NCBI GenBank assembly: GCA_964536965.1
Contig: CAZIAL010000013.1
Location: 10,897 to 74,896 of the forward strand
Origin: JACMQW01 sp964536965
Lineage (GTDB): Bacteria > Bdellovibrionota > UBA1018
DNA: 64,000 bases
Direction of reading: 5' to 3'
Position numbers and translations under genes: made by a program. Below are positions 9,368-17,485 of this stretch, one piece after another (within the stretch, counting starts at the first letter, position 1; every line of letters starts with the position of its first letter). The notes below the pieces were generated by a model. That model saw nothing but the letters and a program-made list of their open reading frames with translations, had not been told where the DNA came from and made no database searches.

Positions 9368-10258
9368 ATGACGCGTAAGAAGACGAAGAAAAAGCCCGTC
9401 GCTTCCGTCCGCAAGTCCGCGGTCCGAGCCCCGCGAGAGCTCGGTCCTCCCGAGGCGAAAAAACTTTTGCCGGGCATGATTCGCGCGGCCCACGCCTGCG
9501 GCGCTATTTTGCGGAAATATTACGAAAGCCAGAACCGCCGCGGGCTGCGGGTCTCCGAAAAAGTCGGCGCCGGCCTCGTGACCAATGCCGACATCGAGAG
9601 TGAAAATGCATGCGTGAAGGCCCTCGCTAAACTTCGCCCCGATTTTTCGTTTCTGACCGAAGAAGAAACCATCACGCGCGAGCTCCGCCCCCTCCCGGGC
9701 AAGGGTCGCTGGATCATCGATCCACTGGACGGTACCACGAACTTCGTCCATGGATTCCCGATGTTCTGTGTTTCGATCGGCGCCGAGTGGGATGGCCAGA
9801 TGATCGCGGCGGTGATCGAACACCCGATCTTGCGCGAGACTTACACGGCGACGCTCGGCGGCGGTGCATTTCTGAACGGGCGTCGGATGCGGACGTCCAC
9901 CACGACGACGCTCGACGATTCTCTGCTTTCGACCGGATTCACCTACCGGAAGAACGAGCTGCTTCAGACCGAAATGGAAGCATTCGAAGAACTCTCGAGG
10001 ATCGCGCGCGCCATCCGCCGTCCCGGAAGCGCGGCGCTGGACCTCGCCTATACCGCGCGCGGAGTTTTCGACGGATTCTGGGAACGACGACTTTCGCCGT
10101 GGGACATCGCCGCCGGATTGCTCCTCGTTCGCGAAGCGGGCGGGCGGGTCACGGACTTCGCCGGAAATGAAGACGTCCTGCATTCGCGCGCGGTGCTCGC
10201 GAGTAACGGGCGACTCCACACGCTCCTCCTCGAGGCCGTGCGGACCGAACACGCTTAG
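9368..10258 (+). CDS. suhB: Inositol monophosphatase family protein (SuhB/CysQ-like)
   Basis: Mg-dependent, lithium-sensitive type phosphatase. The metal-binding motif WIIDPLDGTTNFVHGFP and the second signature SPWDIAAGLLLVREAGG are both intact, with a conserved EEET upstream. About 30 extra basic residues (TRKKTKKKP...) precede the domain. Such proteins hydrolyse inositol-1-phosphate or related sugar or nucleotide phosphates, and SuhB also joins rRNA antitermination complexes in E. coli; which role applies here is unknown. It is cotranscribed with the aminotransferase. The symbol is by family only. Confidence 0.88.
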   Translation: MTRKKTKKKPVASVRKSAVRAPRELGPPEAKKLLPGMIRAAHACGAILRKYYESQNRRGLRVSEKVGAGLVTNADIESENACVKALAKLRPDFSFLTEEETITRELRPLPGKGRWIIDPLDGTTNFVHGFPMFCVSIGAEWDGQMIAAVIEHPILRETYTATLGGGAFLNGRRMRTSTTTTLDDSLLSTGFTYRKNELLQTEMEAFEELSRIARAIRRPGSAALDLAYTARGVFDGFWERRLSPWDIAAGLLLVREAGGRVTDFAGNEDVLHSRAVLASNGRLHTLLLEAVRTEHA

Positions 10259-10333
10259 CACTGGACTTCGCGTCAGAAAACCGACGGCCAGAGTCCTTGA
10301 AACGATAGGGAAATTCCCGCGGTCGCCCCGGAT

Positions 10334-10362
10334 TTGACTGAAGCCCCGGAGTTCATTAAACT
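10334..10362 (+). promoter_or_regulatory. Sigma-70 type promoter
   Basis: TTGACT (10334-10339) and TAAACT (10357-10362) are separated by exactly 17 bases. This is a near-consensus -35/-10 pair in an intergenic gap, and would start transcription about 70 bp before the coiled-coil membrane protein gene. Confidence 0.7.
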
Positions 10363-10436
10363 TTTTAAAGGGCCGAGGATCATGACGAACCTTGCCACGC
10401 GGTTTGGACCGCAGAGAACGCTTCTCGAGAATACCT

Positions 10437-11579
10437 ATGGATGCTTGGGTTTATCTCTTCTCAAAATTTACGCATGAAGCGTTGCTCTTCGAAGCGCTCG
10501 CGCTCTTCCTCGGACTCTTTGGCTACGCGATCTTCTATCTGATCCGGAAACGGAAATATGGTGTCGCGGGAAAAGACGTTCCTTCGAATATCGTGAAGGT
10601 TTATCTCGGACAACTCGTCGCCGATGCGGAAGAAATCCGCACCCAGCTCTTCGGTCTCCTCGGCAAAGGCGAGAGCTCCGCGCGGTTTCTCGCCGGGCTC
10701 CAGTTCCAGACCGATGCCGGCATGACCGCCGCGCCTCCCTCCACCGGGACCGGCGCAACCGCGGCGGGCGCGTCCGTGACCACGACCCAGCTCGTCCAAG
10801 ACTTAAAGCCCGATCCGAAGCTTCAGGAGAAACTGAAGGAACTCGAAAAGCGTCTCGCCGAGCAGTCGAACGCGCTCGATAGCGTCCTGAACGAGAAGAT
10901 GAAGCTCGAAGAAGAGCTCGCCAACGCGAAAAACGATGCTCCTGCTCTCTCCACCGAGAGCGGGGACGCGGATAAGGGAGGCGCCGGACCCGACCGCGCC
11001 GGACCTCTCCAGGAACGAGTGAAGCAGCTCGAAGCCCAGCTCGCGGAGTACGCGATCATCGAGGACGATCTCGCGAACCTGAAGCGCCTGCAGAAAGAAA
11101 ACAAGACGCTGAAGGAACAGCTCGCGACCGCCGCGGAAAAGGGCGGGGCCCCGGCGGCGGCCGCCGCTCCGACCGCGCCCGACCTCGCGGAGAAACCGGC
11201 CGCTCCAGCGCCCGCCGCCGAAGCTCCAGCCGCCGCGGCACCCGCCGCCGAAGCGCCAAATTTCGACCTCCCGAAAGAAGAGAAAAAGGCGGCTCCCGCC
11301 CAGCCGGATCCTTCGGAATCCGGCGGCGAAAATATCGCGACGGAGATGGTGGATAATCTGCACGCAAGCGATCCCGCCCATCCGAACGATTTCGAATCCC
11401 TGGTCGACGTCGTGGAAAAGAACTTGGCAGACGCGGCGAAATCCGACACCGTAGATCCAAACGCACCCAACCCGGAGCCGGATTTCCAACTCGAATCCGG
11501 CCCCACCGCGGAGCTGATCTCGGATGAAAAAAGCGAAGAGCAACTGCAAGCCGACTTCGAAAAAATGCTTAAATCCTAA
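10437..11579 (+). CDS. Membrane-anchored coiled-coil protein with Ala/Pro-rich region
   Basis: No family recognised. One transmembrane helix lies near the N-terminus (LFEALALFLGLFGYAIFYLI) followed by a basic stretch, which suggests a cytoplasmic body. A coiled coil at about residues 125-235 has heptad-like segments such as LKELEKRLAEQSNALDSVL. An Ala/Pro-rich linker and an acidic C-terminus follow. I use ATG 10437 (380 residues) with a weak GAGA site; TTG at 10392 is an alternative. The HEAT-repeat gene downstream starts inside this one, so the two are probably translationally coupled. A structural or scaffold role is only inferred. Confidence 0.7.
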   Translation: MDAWVYLFSKFTHEALLFEALALFLGLFGYAIFYLIRKRKYGVAGKDVPSNIVKVYLGQLVADAEEIRTQLFGLLGKGESSARFLAGLQFQTDAGMTAAPPSTGTGATAAGASVTTTQLVQDLKPDPKLQEKLKELEKRLAEQSNALDSVLNEKMKLEEELANAKNDAPALSTESGDADKGGAGPDRAGPLQERVKQLEAQLAEYAIIEDDLANLKRLQKENKTLKEQLATAAEKGGAPAAAAAPTAPDLAEKPAAPAPAAEAPAAAAPAAEAPNFDLPKEEKKAAPAQPDPSESGGENIATEMVDNLHASDPAHPNDFESLVDVVEKNLADAAKSDTVDPNAPNPEPDFQLESGPTAELISDEKSEEQLQADFEKMLKS

Positions 11580-12348
11580 TCGGATTTTCGCCCTCGCCTT
11601 CGCGATCACCGTCTTCGCGCCTTCGTTCGTATCCGCCGCGATCCCGAAGAAGGGCGCGCCGATCGAAACCTATGTGCGGGAAGATCTGGCGCAGTTCCGG
11701 AAAACGAAGCGCACGGATTTCCGCCAGCTCGTCGCGAAGTGGGAGCGCGTGTACGGAGAGGCTTCCGCTCCGGGACTGATGAAGATCGCCAAGGACGCGG
11801 CGGCGAACGACTCCGATCGTTACGTCGCGATCATGGCCCATACCCGGATTCGCGGGCCGAAGAGTTCGAAAGAAGTCATCGATCTCCTCGGGGACCGGAA
11901 CTGGATGGTCCGCTCCGCCGCCCTGAAGTCAGTCGAAATTCTGGGTCTGACGGCCGCCGCTCCCCGCGTCCTCGAAAAGCTGGAGAAGGATCCGGCACTG
12001 GTCATCCGAGCGCAGGCGATCGAGACGCTGATGAAAATCCGGCCGGCGGGACTCGCCGATGCGCTCGTCCGCGCCTCGATGGACGGGAAAAATTATCGTC
12101 CGGGCGACTTCCGAAAGGGCCGCGCCGACTGGATTCCGCAGAAAGCCCTCGAAGCCTTGCGCGAACTTCGCCCTCGCGGATTCGCCGGAAAACTTCTGCC
12201 CCTCATGAACGACGCCAAAGACGGTCGGGTCCGCGCGCAGGCGCTCCATACGATCGAAATCCTCGAGGCACGGAACCTGAAAAAAGGGAGCCCGTTCAAG
12301 GAACGCGCCCTCGCCTGGAACCGAGCGCTCGCTTCCGGTAAACGCTAA
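11524..12348 (+). CDS. Exported HEAT-repeat protein
   Basis: An N-terminal signal sequence (hydrophobic IFALAFAITVFAPSFVSA) with an unusually long polar n-region precedes a helical-repeat body. Repeats with HEAT character are visible, for example GDRNWMVRSAALKSVEILG and KDPALVIRAQAIETLMKI, and again near VRAQALHTIEILEA. HEAT repeats usually bind other proteins. The start overlaps the preceding gene by 56 bp, and no other in-frame start is available before the signal sequence, so the overlap looks genuine. It probably works with the upstream membrane coiled-coil protein. The molecular partner is unknown. Confidence 0.75.
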   Translation: MKKAKSNCKPTSKKCLNPNRIFALAFAITVFAPSFVSAAIPKKGAPIETYVREDLAQFRKTKRTDFRQLVAKWERVYGEASAPGLMKIAKDAAANDSDRYVAIMAHTRIRGPKSSKEVIDLLGDRNWMVRSAALKSVEILGLTAAAPRVLEKLEKDPALVIRAQAIETLMKIRPAGLADALVRASMDGKNYRPGDFRKGRADWIPQKALEALRELRPRGFAGKLLPLMNDAKDGRVRAQALHTIEILEARNLKKGSPFKERALAWNRALASGKR

Positions 12349-12473
12349 ACGAATCGACTCCCGCGTGGAGATTCGCCCCGAAGTAAGGGGCCGCTCTCCG
12401 AAAATGTGGAATCCGCTCCCGTGTCGCGGCCGACACTCGTCCGAATTTCGCTCCGCACTCGCGCGCTGAAATC

Positions 12474-12485
12474 TTAAACGTTTAA
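12474..12485. promoter_or_regulatory. Perfect 12-bp palindrome, candidate operator
   Basis: TTAAACGTTTAA is fully self-complementary and lies about 40 bp upstream of the first gene of the LuxC/LuxE-type operon. TTTAAT within it resembles a -10 box, but no -35 box is visible at the right distance. That arrangement would suit a regulated promoter. Confidence 0.45.
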
Positions 12486-12527
12486 TACCCCCTCCCACTC
12501 CACCGATACGAAGAGAGGGAGAAACCC

Positions 12528-13514
12528 ATGTTATCGCGGACAGAATCACGAATCATCGAAACCAAGCCCGGCGCGCGTTTCCGCGTCTGGTGCACGATTC
12601 TCCTGATCGCCATTCTCCCGAACGCCGCCTTCGCCGACACGACCGAGAGAATTAAAGCTCGCTGCATCTCCTTGCTCGCGACCTACAAAGCGAAAACGCC
12701 TTCCGAGCTCAAGCCGAAAGAGCTGCAGAACATTCTCGGGCAAGCTTCCGAAAACTCCGTCGCGAGTCTCGACAGCGTCGGCAAATATGATCCGACGGGC
12801 GCCATCGGCTTTTGTTTTGGGCGCGCCTACGCGACCCAGATCTACGCCGAACTTGCGGGCGTCCCAAAAGAACGGATCCGAAAGCTTTTCGTCATCGGCG
12901 ACATGCGTTCCGGGGGAATGCAAAGTCAGGAGTGGCGCTTCCATGTGACCACCGTGATTCAGGGAGCCGATAACCGTTGGTACGCCCTCGACCCCATCGC
13001 CCCGGAGGGTCGCATCCTGAGCGCCGCCGAGTGGATCCAGTTCGTTCGTAAGGGCTGGGACCGCTGGCATGGCGGAAAACCTCGCACCAAGTTCTATTTC
13101 GTCGACGCGGACGGAATGCTGCCGGACGTACGGAACTATCCCGAAGGCATCGTCGGCATCGAAAGCGACGGCGCCGAATACGCCTTCAATCCGACCGCGC
13201 ACGGACTGGGTGCGGATGCCGGGATCCGCACCGAATTCAAGGAAGAACAAGTCTGGACGCTCTCCACGGAGCAAACCCGAAAGTATTTCCTGCACCTCGG
13301 CGAGGGAGAAACCCGTTTCGACTTCACCCAGCTGACGATTCTCGACACGCCCTACGATTACCACCGTTATTTCGAAGATTTCGTCGAGTCGGTGTTCGCC
13401 GAACGCGATCCTCGATCGGGTCCCCGCATTCTCAGTCGCGAACCGAAACGAGGCCGCGTCGGAATCCCCCTCGGACTTTCGCCACGCCTGCTTCAACGGA
13501 GCCCCAAGAAATGA
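12528..13514 (+). CDS. Secreted Cys-His-Asp enzyme resembling protein-glutaminases
   Basis: A signal sequence (WCTILLIAILPNAAFA, cleavage near residue 36) predicts export. The mature domain has a Cys-His-Asp order as in protein-glutaminase/transglutaminase folds: GFCFGRA (Cys96), WRFHVTTVI (His139) and YALDP (Asp155). Protein-glutaminases deamidate glutamine side chains of proteins. The family assignment rests on these motifs and spacing only, so a peptidase or transglutaminase activity is also possible. AGGGAG precedes the ATG by about 7 bases. The stop overlaps the next start (ATGA), so it is the first gene of the acyl-activation operon and not an isolated gene. Confidence 0.65.
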   Translation: MLSRTESRIIETKPGARFRVWCTILLIAILPNAAFADTTERIKARCISLLATYKAKTPSELKPKELQNILGQASENSVASLDSVGKYDPTGAIGFCFGRAYATQIYAELAGVPKERIRKLFVIGDMRSGGMQSQEWRFHVTTVIQGADNRWYALDPIAPEGRILSAAEWIQFVRKGWDRWHGGKPRTKFYFVDADGMLPDVRNYPEGIVGIESDGAEYAFNPTAHGLGADAGIRTEFKEEQVWTLSTEQTRKYFLHLGEGETRFDFTQLTILDTPYDYHRYFEDFVESVFAERDPRSGPRILSREPKRGRVGIPLGLSPRLLQRSPKK

Positions 13515-14857
13515 CCCCGCCGAGCCGACCTTTTTATGACGACTGGGAATCCGCGTCTCCGGCCGAACGCGAGCGGGTGATCCGCGAGCGGCTCGAAGCG
13601 TATATTCGCTTCGCATCGGAGAACTCCCCCTTCTACCGCGACCGACTGAAAAAATTCGACCCGCGCTCGCCGCATCCCCTCGCGGAGATCGCGCCGCTCT
13701 CGGGCGGTGACCTGCGCGACGTCCTCCCCCCGCTCGGCCGCTCGCTCCTCACCACGCAGACGGGCGGCTATTCCGTGTTCCAGAGCGGCGGCTCGACGGG
13801 CATTCCGAAGACGACGCTCTTCACGAACGAGGAACTCGAACTTCTCACGCCGGCGAACGGGCGCGGATTCCATGCCGTCGGTCTGGAAAAAAACGATCGC
13901 GTGGCGAATCTCTGGGCGTCGGGCAGTCTCTATATGACCTTCATCCACATGAATCGATTTCTCCAGCAGGCCGGCTGCCAGAACTTCGCCTTCGGGAACA
14001 ATACCGCGCCGGATTTCATCCATACGATCACGAAACTCTTCGAAGTGAACGTCTACTCGGGCATCGCCAGCCTCGTACTGGGCGCGCTCCGGAATCTGAA
14101 GCCCTTCGGCCTCGAAGGTATTCGCGTCCGCAAAGTGTATTTCGGCGCCGAGCATATCTACGACGCCGACCTTCGCGAATTTCGCGAAGAGTTCGGCGTG
14201 GAAACGATCAAGGCCCCCGGCTACGGAACCGTCGACTCCTGGTACATCGGATACCAGTGCCTCGAGACTCCGCTCGGAGTCTTCCATGCGCACGATGACC
14301 AGACGTTCCTCGAAGTCGTCGACGAAGATACCGGCCGGCCTTGTCCGCCCGGCGAAGCGGGAATGCTTTACGTCACGACATTCCCGCGCCGCCTCACTCC
14401 GGTTGTTCGATATCGCGTCGGAGACCGGGTGCGAATGTTGCCTGACGCTTGCCCGTGCGGACGGACCACTCCCCTCTTCCAGCTCCTGGGTCGCGGTGAC
14501 GACCAGCTCCGCATCGGATACGATTCGATCGACTACGCGGCGATCCAGCGCGTGGTGGTCGGCTTTCCCGAACTCTCCGGAACCGTCCAGATCGAAAAGG
14601 TCCGCCAGGACGGAAAAGATTGTCTCGTGGTACGCGTGGAGTCGACGATCGATCCGGCCGAAGCCCCGCGCGTCGAGGGCGAGGTTCGCACCGCCATCCT
14701 CAAGGATCGACCCACGCTCCGACTCCTCGTCGAAAAAGGAGCCGTCGACGTCCCGAAAATCGAGATCGTGCCGCTCGCTTCCCTTCCCCGAAATCGCCGC
14801 ACGGGAAAACTCGTGCGCGTCGTGGACGCGGTAAAGGACGATCCGGTGAAGGGGTAA
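13511..14857 (+). CDS. PaaK-like AMP-forming acyl ligase (phenylacetate-CoA ligase family)
   Basis: ATP-dependent carboxylate-activating enzyme of the ANL superfamily, closest in appearance to phenylacetate-CoA ligases. It shows the typical start (ASENSPFYRDRLKK), the P-loop QSGGSTGIPKT (about residues 90-100), the adenylate region GYGTVDSWYIGYQC, the hinge segment RYRVGDRVRM followed by CPCGR, and the C-terminal RNRRTGK with its lysine. Probable reaction: acid + ATP to acyl-AMP, then transfer to CoA or another thiol. The substrate is unknown. The start overlaps the upstream stop, and the next gene begins 1 base after its stop. Confidence 0.87.
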   Translation: MTPPSRPFYDDWESASPAERERVIRERLEAYIRFASENSPFYRDRLKKFDPRSPHPLAEIAPLSGGDLRDVLPPLGRSLLTTQTGGYSVFQSGGSTGIPKTTLFTNEELELLTPANGRGFHAVGLEKNDRVANLWASGSLYMTFIHMNRFLQQAGCQNFAFGNNTAPDFIHTITKLFEVNVYSGIASLVLGALRNLKPFGLEGIRVRKVYFGAEHIYDADLREFREEFGVETIKAPGYGTVDSWYIGYQCLETPLGVFHAHDDQTFLEVVDEDTGRPCPPGEAGMLYVTTFPRRLTPVVRYRVGDRVRMLPDACPCGRTTPLFQLLGRGDDQLRIGYDSIDYAAIQRVVVGFPELSGTVQIEKVRQDGKDCLVVRVESTIDPAEAPRVEGEVRTAILKDRPTLRLLVEKGAVDVPKIEIVPLASLPRNRRTGKLVRVVDAVKDDPVKG

Positions 14858-14858
14858 G

Positions 14859-16355
14859 ATGAGAGCCTTCGCTACTCTTTCGCTGGCTTGCGACGAAGCT
14901 CCGCTCCAGGGCCCGACCCTCGAGTGGATTCGTTCGTTTTGCCGCGACTACACGGCCCTGGACGAATCGGATCGCGAGGTCTTCGTCGCCGAAGTCCGGG
15001 CGACGCTGAATCTGATGATCGAACGCCATCGCCAGACCGATTCGGGCGAACGGATCGAAATTCGCGCGGGACGGGAAACGACCGCGTCCTTCGAACGCGG
15101 ATTCGCCCAGCTGGAACTCTGTCACCGCGGAGCCCCCCTCTTCGAGGCGGACTGGAAACGCGTTTGCGCCGAGGTGCCCGGCCGCGGCGGCGATCACGGC
15201 CAGATCAGCCGCGAATTTCGGAATCTGGGACGCGAGGGGCAGGTTCTCGTTTTCCGCATAGACGGCAGCTTCGAGGCCGACGTTCGCGTCGCCGACGCCG
15301 CCTGCCGCCATCCGACGGCGAGCACCGCCTACCTGCTCGAGGACCTGCGGATCCGTCCGATCCTGGCGACGGAGATTCCGAAGCTCTGCGAACTCTTCCA
15401 TTCCGTTTACGAGTACCATTACGTGAACGAATCCGTTTACCATGCGGAACGCCTCGAGGCGATGATTCGGTCGGGCGAACTGGAAAGCTTCGTCGCGGTC
15501 GATCCCGAAGGAGGGTTTCTCGGCCATGTGGGTCTCCTCCGAAAGAACGGCTCCCCGCTCGTCTACGAGGCCGTCATGGGGATCGTGAATCCGCGCACGA
15601 AAATTCGCGGGATCTTCACTTCGATTTTCGGCCAGATCATGGAACGGGTGCAGACGATTCCGATGACGTATTGTTTCTTCGATTTCGTCACGAACCACGA
15701 ATTCACCCAGCGATCCAGCCACCGATACGGCATCACGGACCTCGCTTTGCTCATTGGCTGCCAGCGGAGCGATACCCAGGCCCGTCTCGGAAGACTCGGG
15801 ATCGGCACCGATTCCGCGGCGATGGATCGTTATAGTCTCCTCTGTTCGATTTACCCGAATCGTCCGCACCCTTTCGGCCGCTCCATCTCGCTGCCGGGAT
15901 CCAGTGGTTCGCTCTTCGATCTCCTCCTGAAACCGCTGAAGATGGAGTGGACCCCCCGCGGCCGCTTCGATCCGATCGCCTCGATCGGCTCTTACGAGGT
16001 CTTGAAAAATCCTTTCCAAAAATCCGTGCACTTCGAATTGCTGAATCCGGGTCGCCAGGCGATCACCGATCTTTGCGAGGAATGGAAGTACCTGCTCAAA
16101 CAAGGCTACCTCCATGCGCTCGTGACCTCGCCTCTGGATATTTCCGGAAACCGCTTCGTCTACGATCAGCTCTCCCTGAGCGGGTTCTTCATCGCGGGAC
16201 TCCTTCCCTACCGTTTCACGGACCGCCTCTGCCTCGCGATGCAGTCGGTGGGGCCGACCCGCGTGGCGTGGGAGGATCTGAAAGTCTATTCCGAGTCCGG
16301 GCGCGAGCTTCTGAAAGCCGTACGGGCCAGCTACGAAAGGAACCTCGGCTTATGA
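14859..16355 (+). CDS. GNAT-domain protein with ATPase-like N-terminal domain
   Basis: Two-part protein of 498 residues. Residues 1 to about 155 weakly resemble anti-sigma/RsbW-type ATP-binding domains, with a helix EVRATLNLMIERHR where the N-box Asn would lie and strands such as RIEIRAG after it; the G-boxes are not convincing, so it may be degenerate. From about residue 165 a GNAT-like acyltransferase domain follows (RIRPILATEIPKLCELF, then GFLGHVGLLRKNG and a helix beginning TKIRGIFTSIFGQ). The last 190 residues are unassigned. Its position between two acyl-activating enzymes suggests transfer of an activated acyl group. Confidence 0.55.
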   Translation: MRAFATLSLACDEAPLQGPTLEWIRSFCRDYTALDESDREVFVAEVRATLNLMIERHRQTDSGERIEIRAGRETTASFERGFAQLELCHRGAPLFEADWKRVCAEVPGRGGDHGQISREFRNLGREGQVLVFRIDGSFEADVRVADAACRHPTASTAYLLEDLRIRPILATEIPKLCELFHSVYEYHYVNESVYHAERLEAMIRSGELESFVAVDPEGGFLGHVGLLRKNGSPLVYEAVMGIVNPRTKIRGIFTSIFGQIMERVQTIPMTYCFFDFVTNHEFTQRSSHRYGITDLALLIGCQRSDTQARLGRLGIGTDSAAMDRYSLLCSIYPNRPHPFGRSISLPGSSGSLFDLLLKPLKMEWTPRGRFDPIASIGSYEVLKNPFQKSVHFELLNPGRQAITDLCEEWKYLLKQGYLHALVTSPLDISGNRFVYDQLSLSGFFIAGLLPYRFTDRLCLAMQSVGPTRVAWEDLKVYSESGRELLKAVRASYERNLGL

Positions 16356-17485
16356 AACTCCCTTACTGCGAAGCGATCTCGCGGATCGAGGATCCGCTGA
16401 AGAATTCGCCGGAGCGCACGGAACTCTTCCTGGCCGCCGTCCGCGAGATGGCGGTCTACCACCAGTCTCGATGTCCGGAACTGGCCCATCTCTATCGCCG
16501 CCGCGGTTTCGATCCCGCTTCGATACGGAGCGAAACCGACCTGGCGAACCTGCCGAGCCTCCAGGTGACCGCGATGAAGAGTTTTCTTCTGCTGTCCCTA
16601 CCCGAGAGGGAGGCAGTCCTTCGGCTCACTTCCAGCGGCACCCGCGGACAGAAAACCCAGATCTGGTTCGATCAAGCCAGCCTCGACCGCGTGCAGATGA
16701 TGCTCGAGACTCTCTGGCGACAAGAGGGGCTCGTCTCCGCCGAACCCAATAGTTACCTGATGTTCGTTTACGACCCTGAAGACGCGAAGGACCTCGGAAT
16801 CGCGTTTTCGGATAAAAACCAGCAGCGTTTCGCCCCGGTGAAGGAATCCGTCTATGCCATCCGGAAGAACGCGCGCGGCGACTGGGAATTCGATCACGCT
16901 TCGATCCTGGCGGCCGCCGAACGCTTTTCCTCCGAAGGCGTCCCGGTGCGGCTCTTCGGCATGCCGGCTTTTCTCTTCGAGTTTCTCGAACTGCTCGAGG
17001 CCAAGCGGATCCGACTCCGTTTCCACCCCGACTCGCTCGTCATGACCGGTGGCGGTTGGAAGGCCGCCGAAGACAAACAAATCAGCCGTGCGGATTTCCG
17101 GGCTCGCCTCGTCGCCGCGACCGGCATTCCCGACCACCGGATTCGCGACGGTTTCGGAATGGCCGAACATTGCGCTCCTTATATGGAATGCCGCGAGCAC
17201 CGGCTCCATGTACCGATCTATAACCGGATCCTGATTCGCGATCCCGAAACGATGGCCGTCCTGCCTCCGGGCCGAAAAGGGCTGATGGAACTTCTCACGC
17301 CGTTCAACGCGATGATGCCGACCCTTTCCATCCTCTCCACGGACTACGCCGTCATCGATTCGGATCCTTGCCCCTGCGGAGCGAATGTCCCGACCTTCAC
17401 GCTCCACGGCCGCGCCGGACTTTCGAAACATAAGGGCTGCGCGCTGCAGGCGTCCGAAATCGTTTCGAGAAAGAAGGCCTCGTGA
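16352..17485 (+). CDS. luxE: LuxE-type acyl-protein synthetase
   Basis: LuxE activates a fatty acid as acyl-AMP and transfers it to its own C-terminal cysteine before LuxC reduces it. The ATP-binding motif is LTSSGTRGQKT (about residues 92-102). GFGMAEHCAPYMEC and the segment CPCGANVPTFTLHGR follow. The C-terminal KGCALQASE carries Cys363, at the position expected for the acyl-accepting Cys near residue 364 of Photobacterium LuxE. At 377 residues the length matches the family. ATG 16352 overlaps the preceding stop by four bases, and its own stop overlaps the GTG of the LuxC fusion. Confidence 0.88.
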   Translation: MKLPYCEAISRIEDPLKNSPERTELFLAAVREMAVYHQSRCPELAHLYRRRGFDPASIRSETDLANLPSLQVTAMKSFLLLSLPEREAVLRLTSSGTRGQKTQIWFDQASLDRVQMMLETLWRQEGLVSAEPNSYLMFVYDPEDAKDLGIAFSDKNQQRFAPVKESVYAIRKNARGDWEFDHASILAAAERFSSEGVPVRLFGMPAFLFEFLELLEAKRIRLRFHPDSLVMTGGGWKAAEDKQISRADFRARLVAATGIPDHRIRDGFGMAEHCAPYMECREHRLHVPIYNRILIRDPETMAVLPPGRKGLMELLTPFNAMMPTLSILSTDYAVIDSDPCPCGANVPTFTLHGRAGLSKHKGCALQASEIVSRKKAS

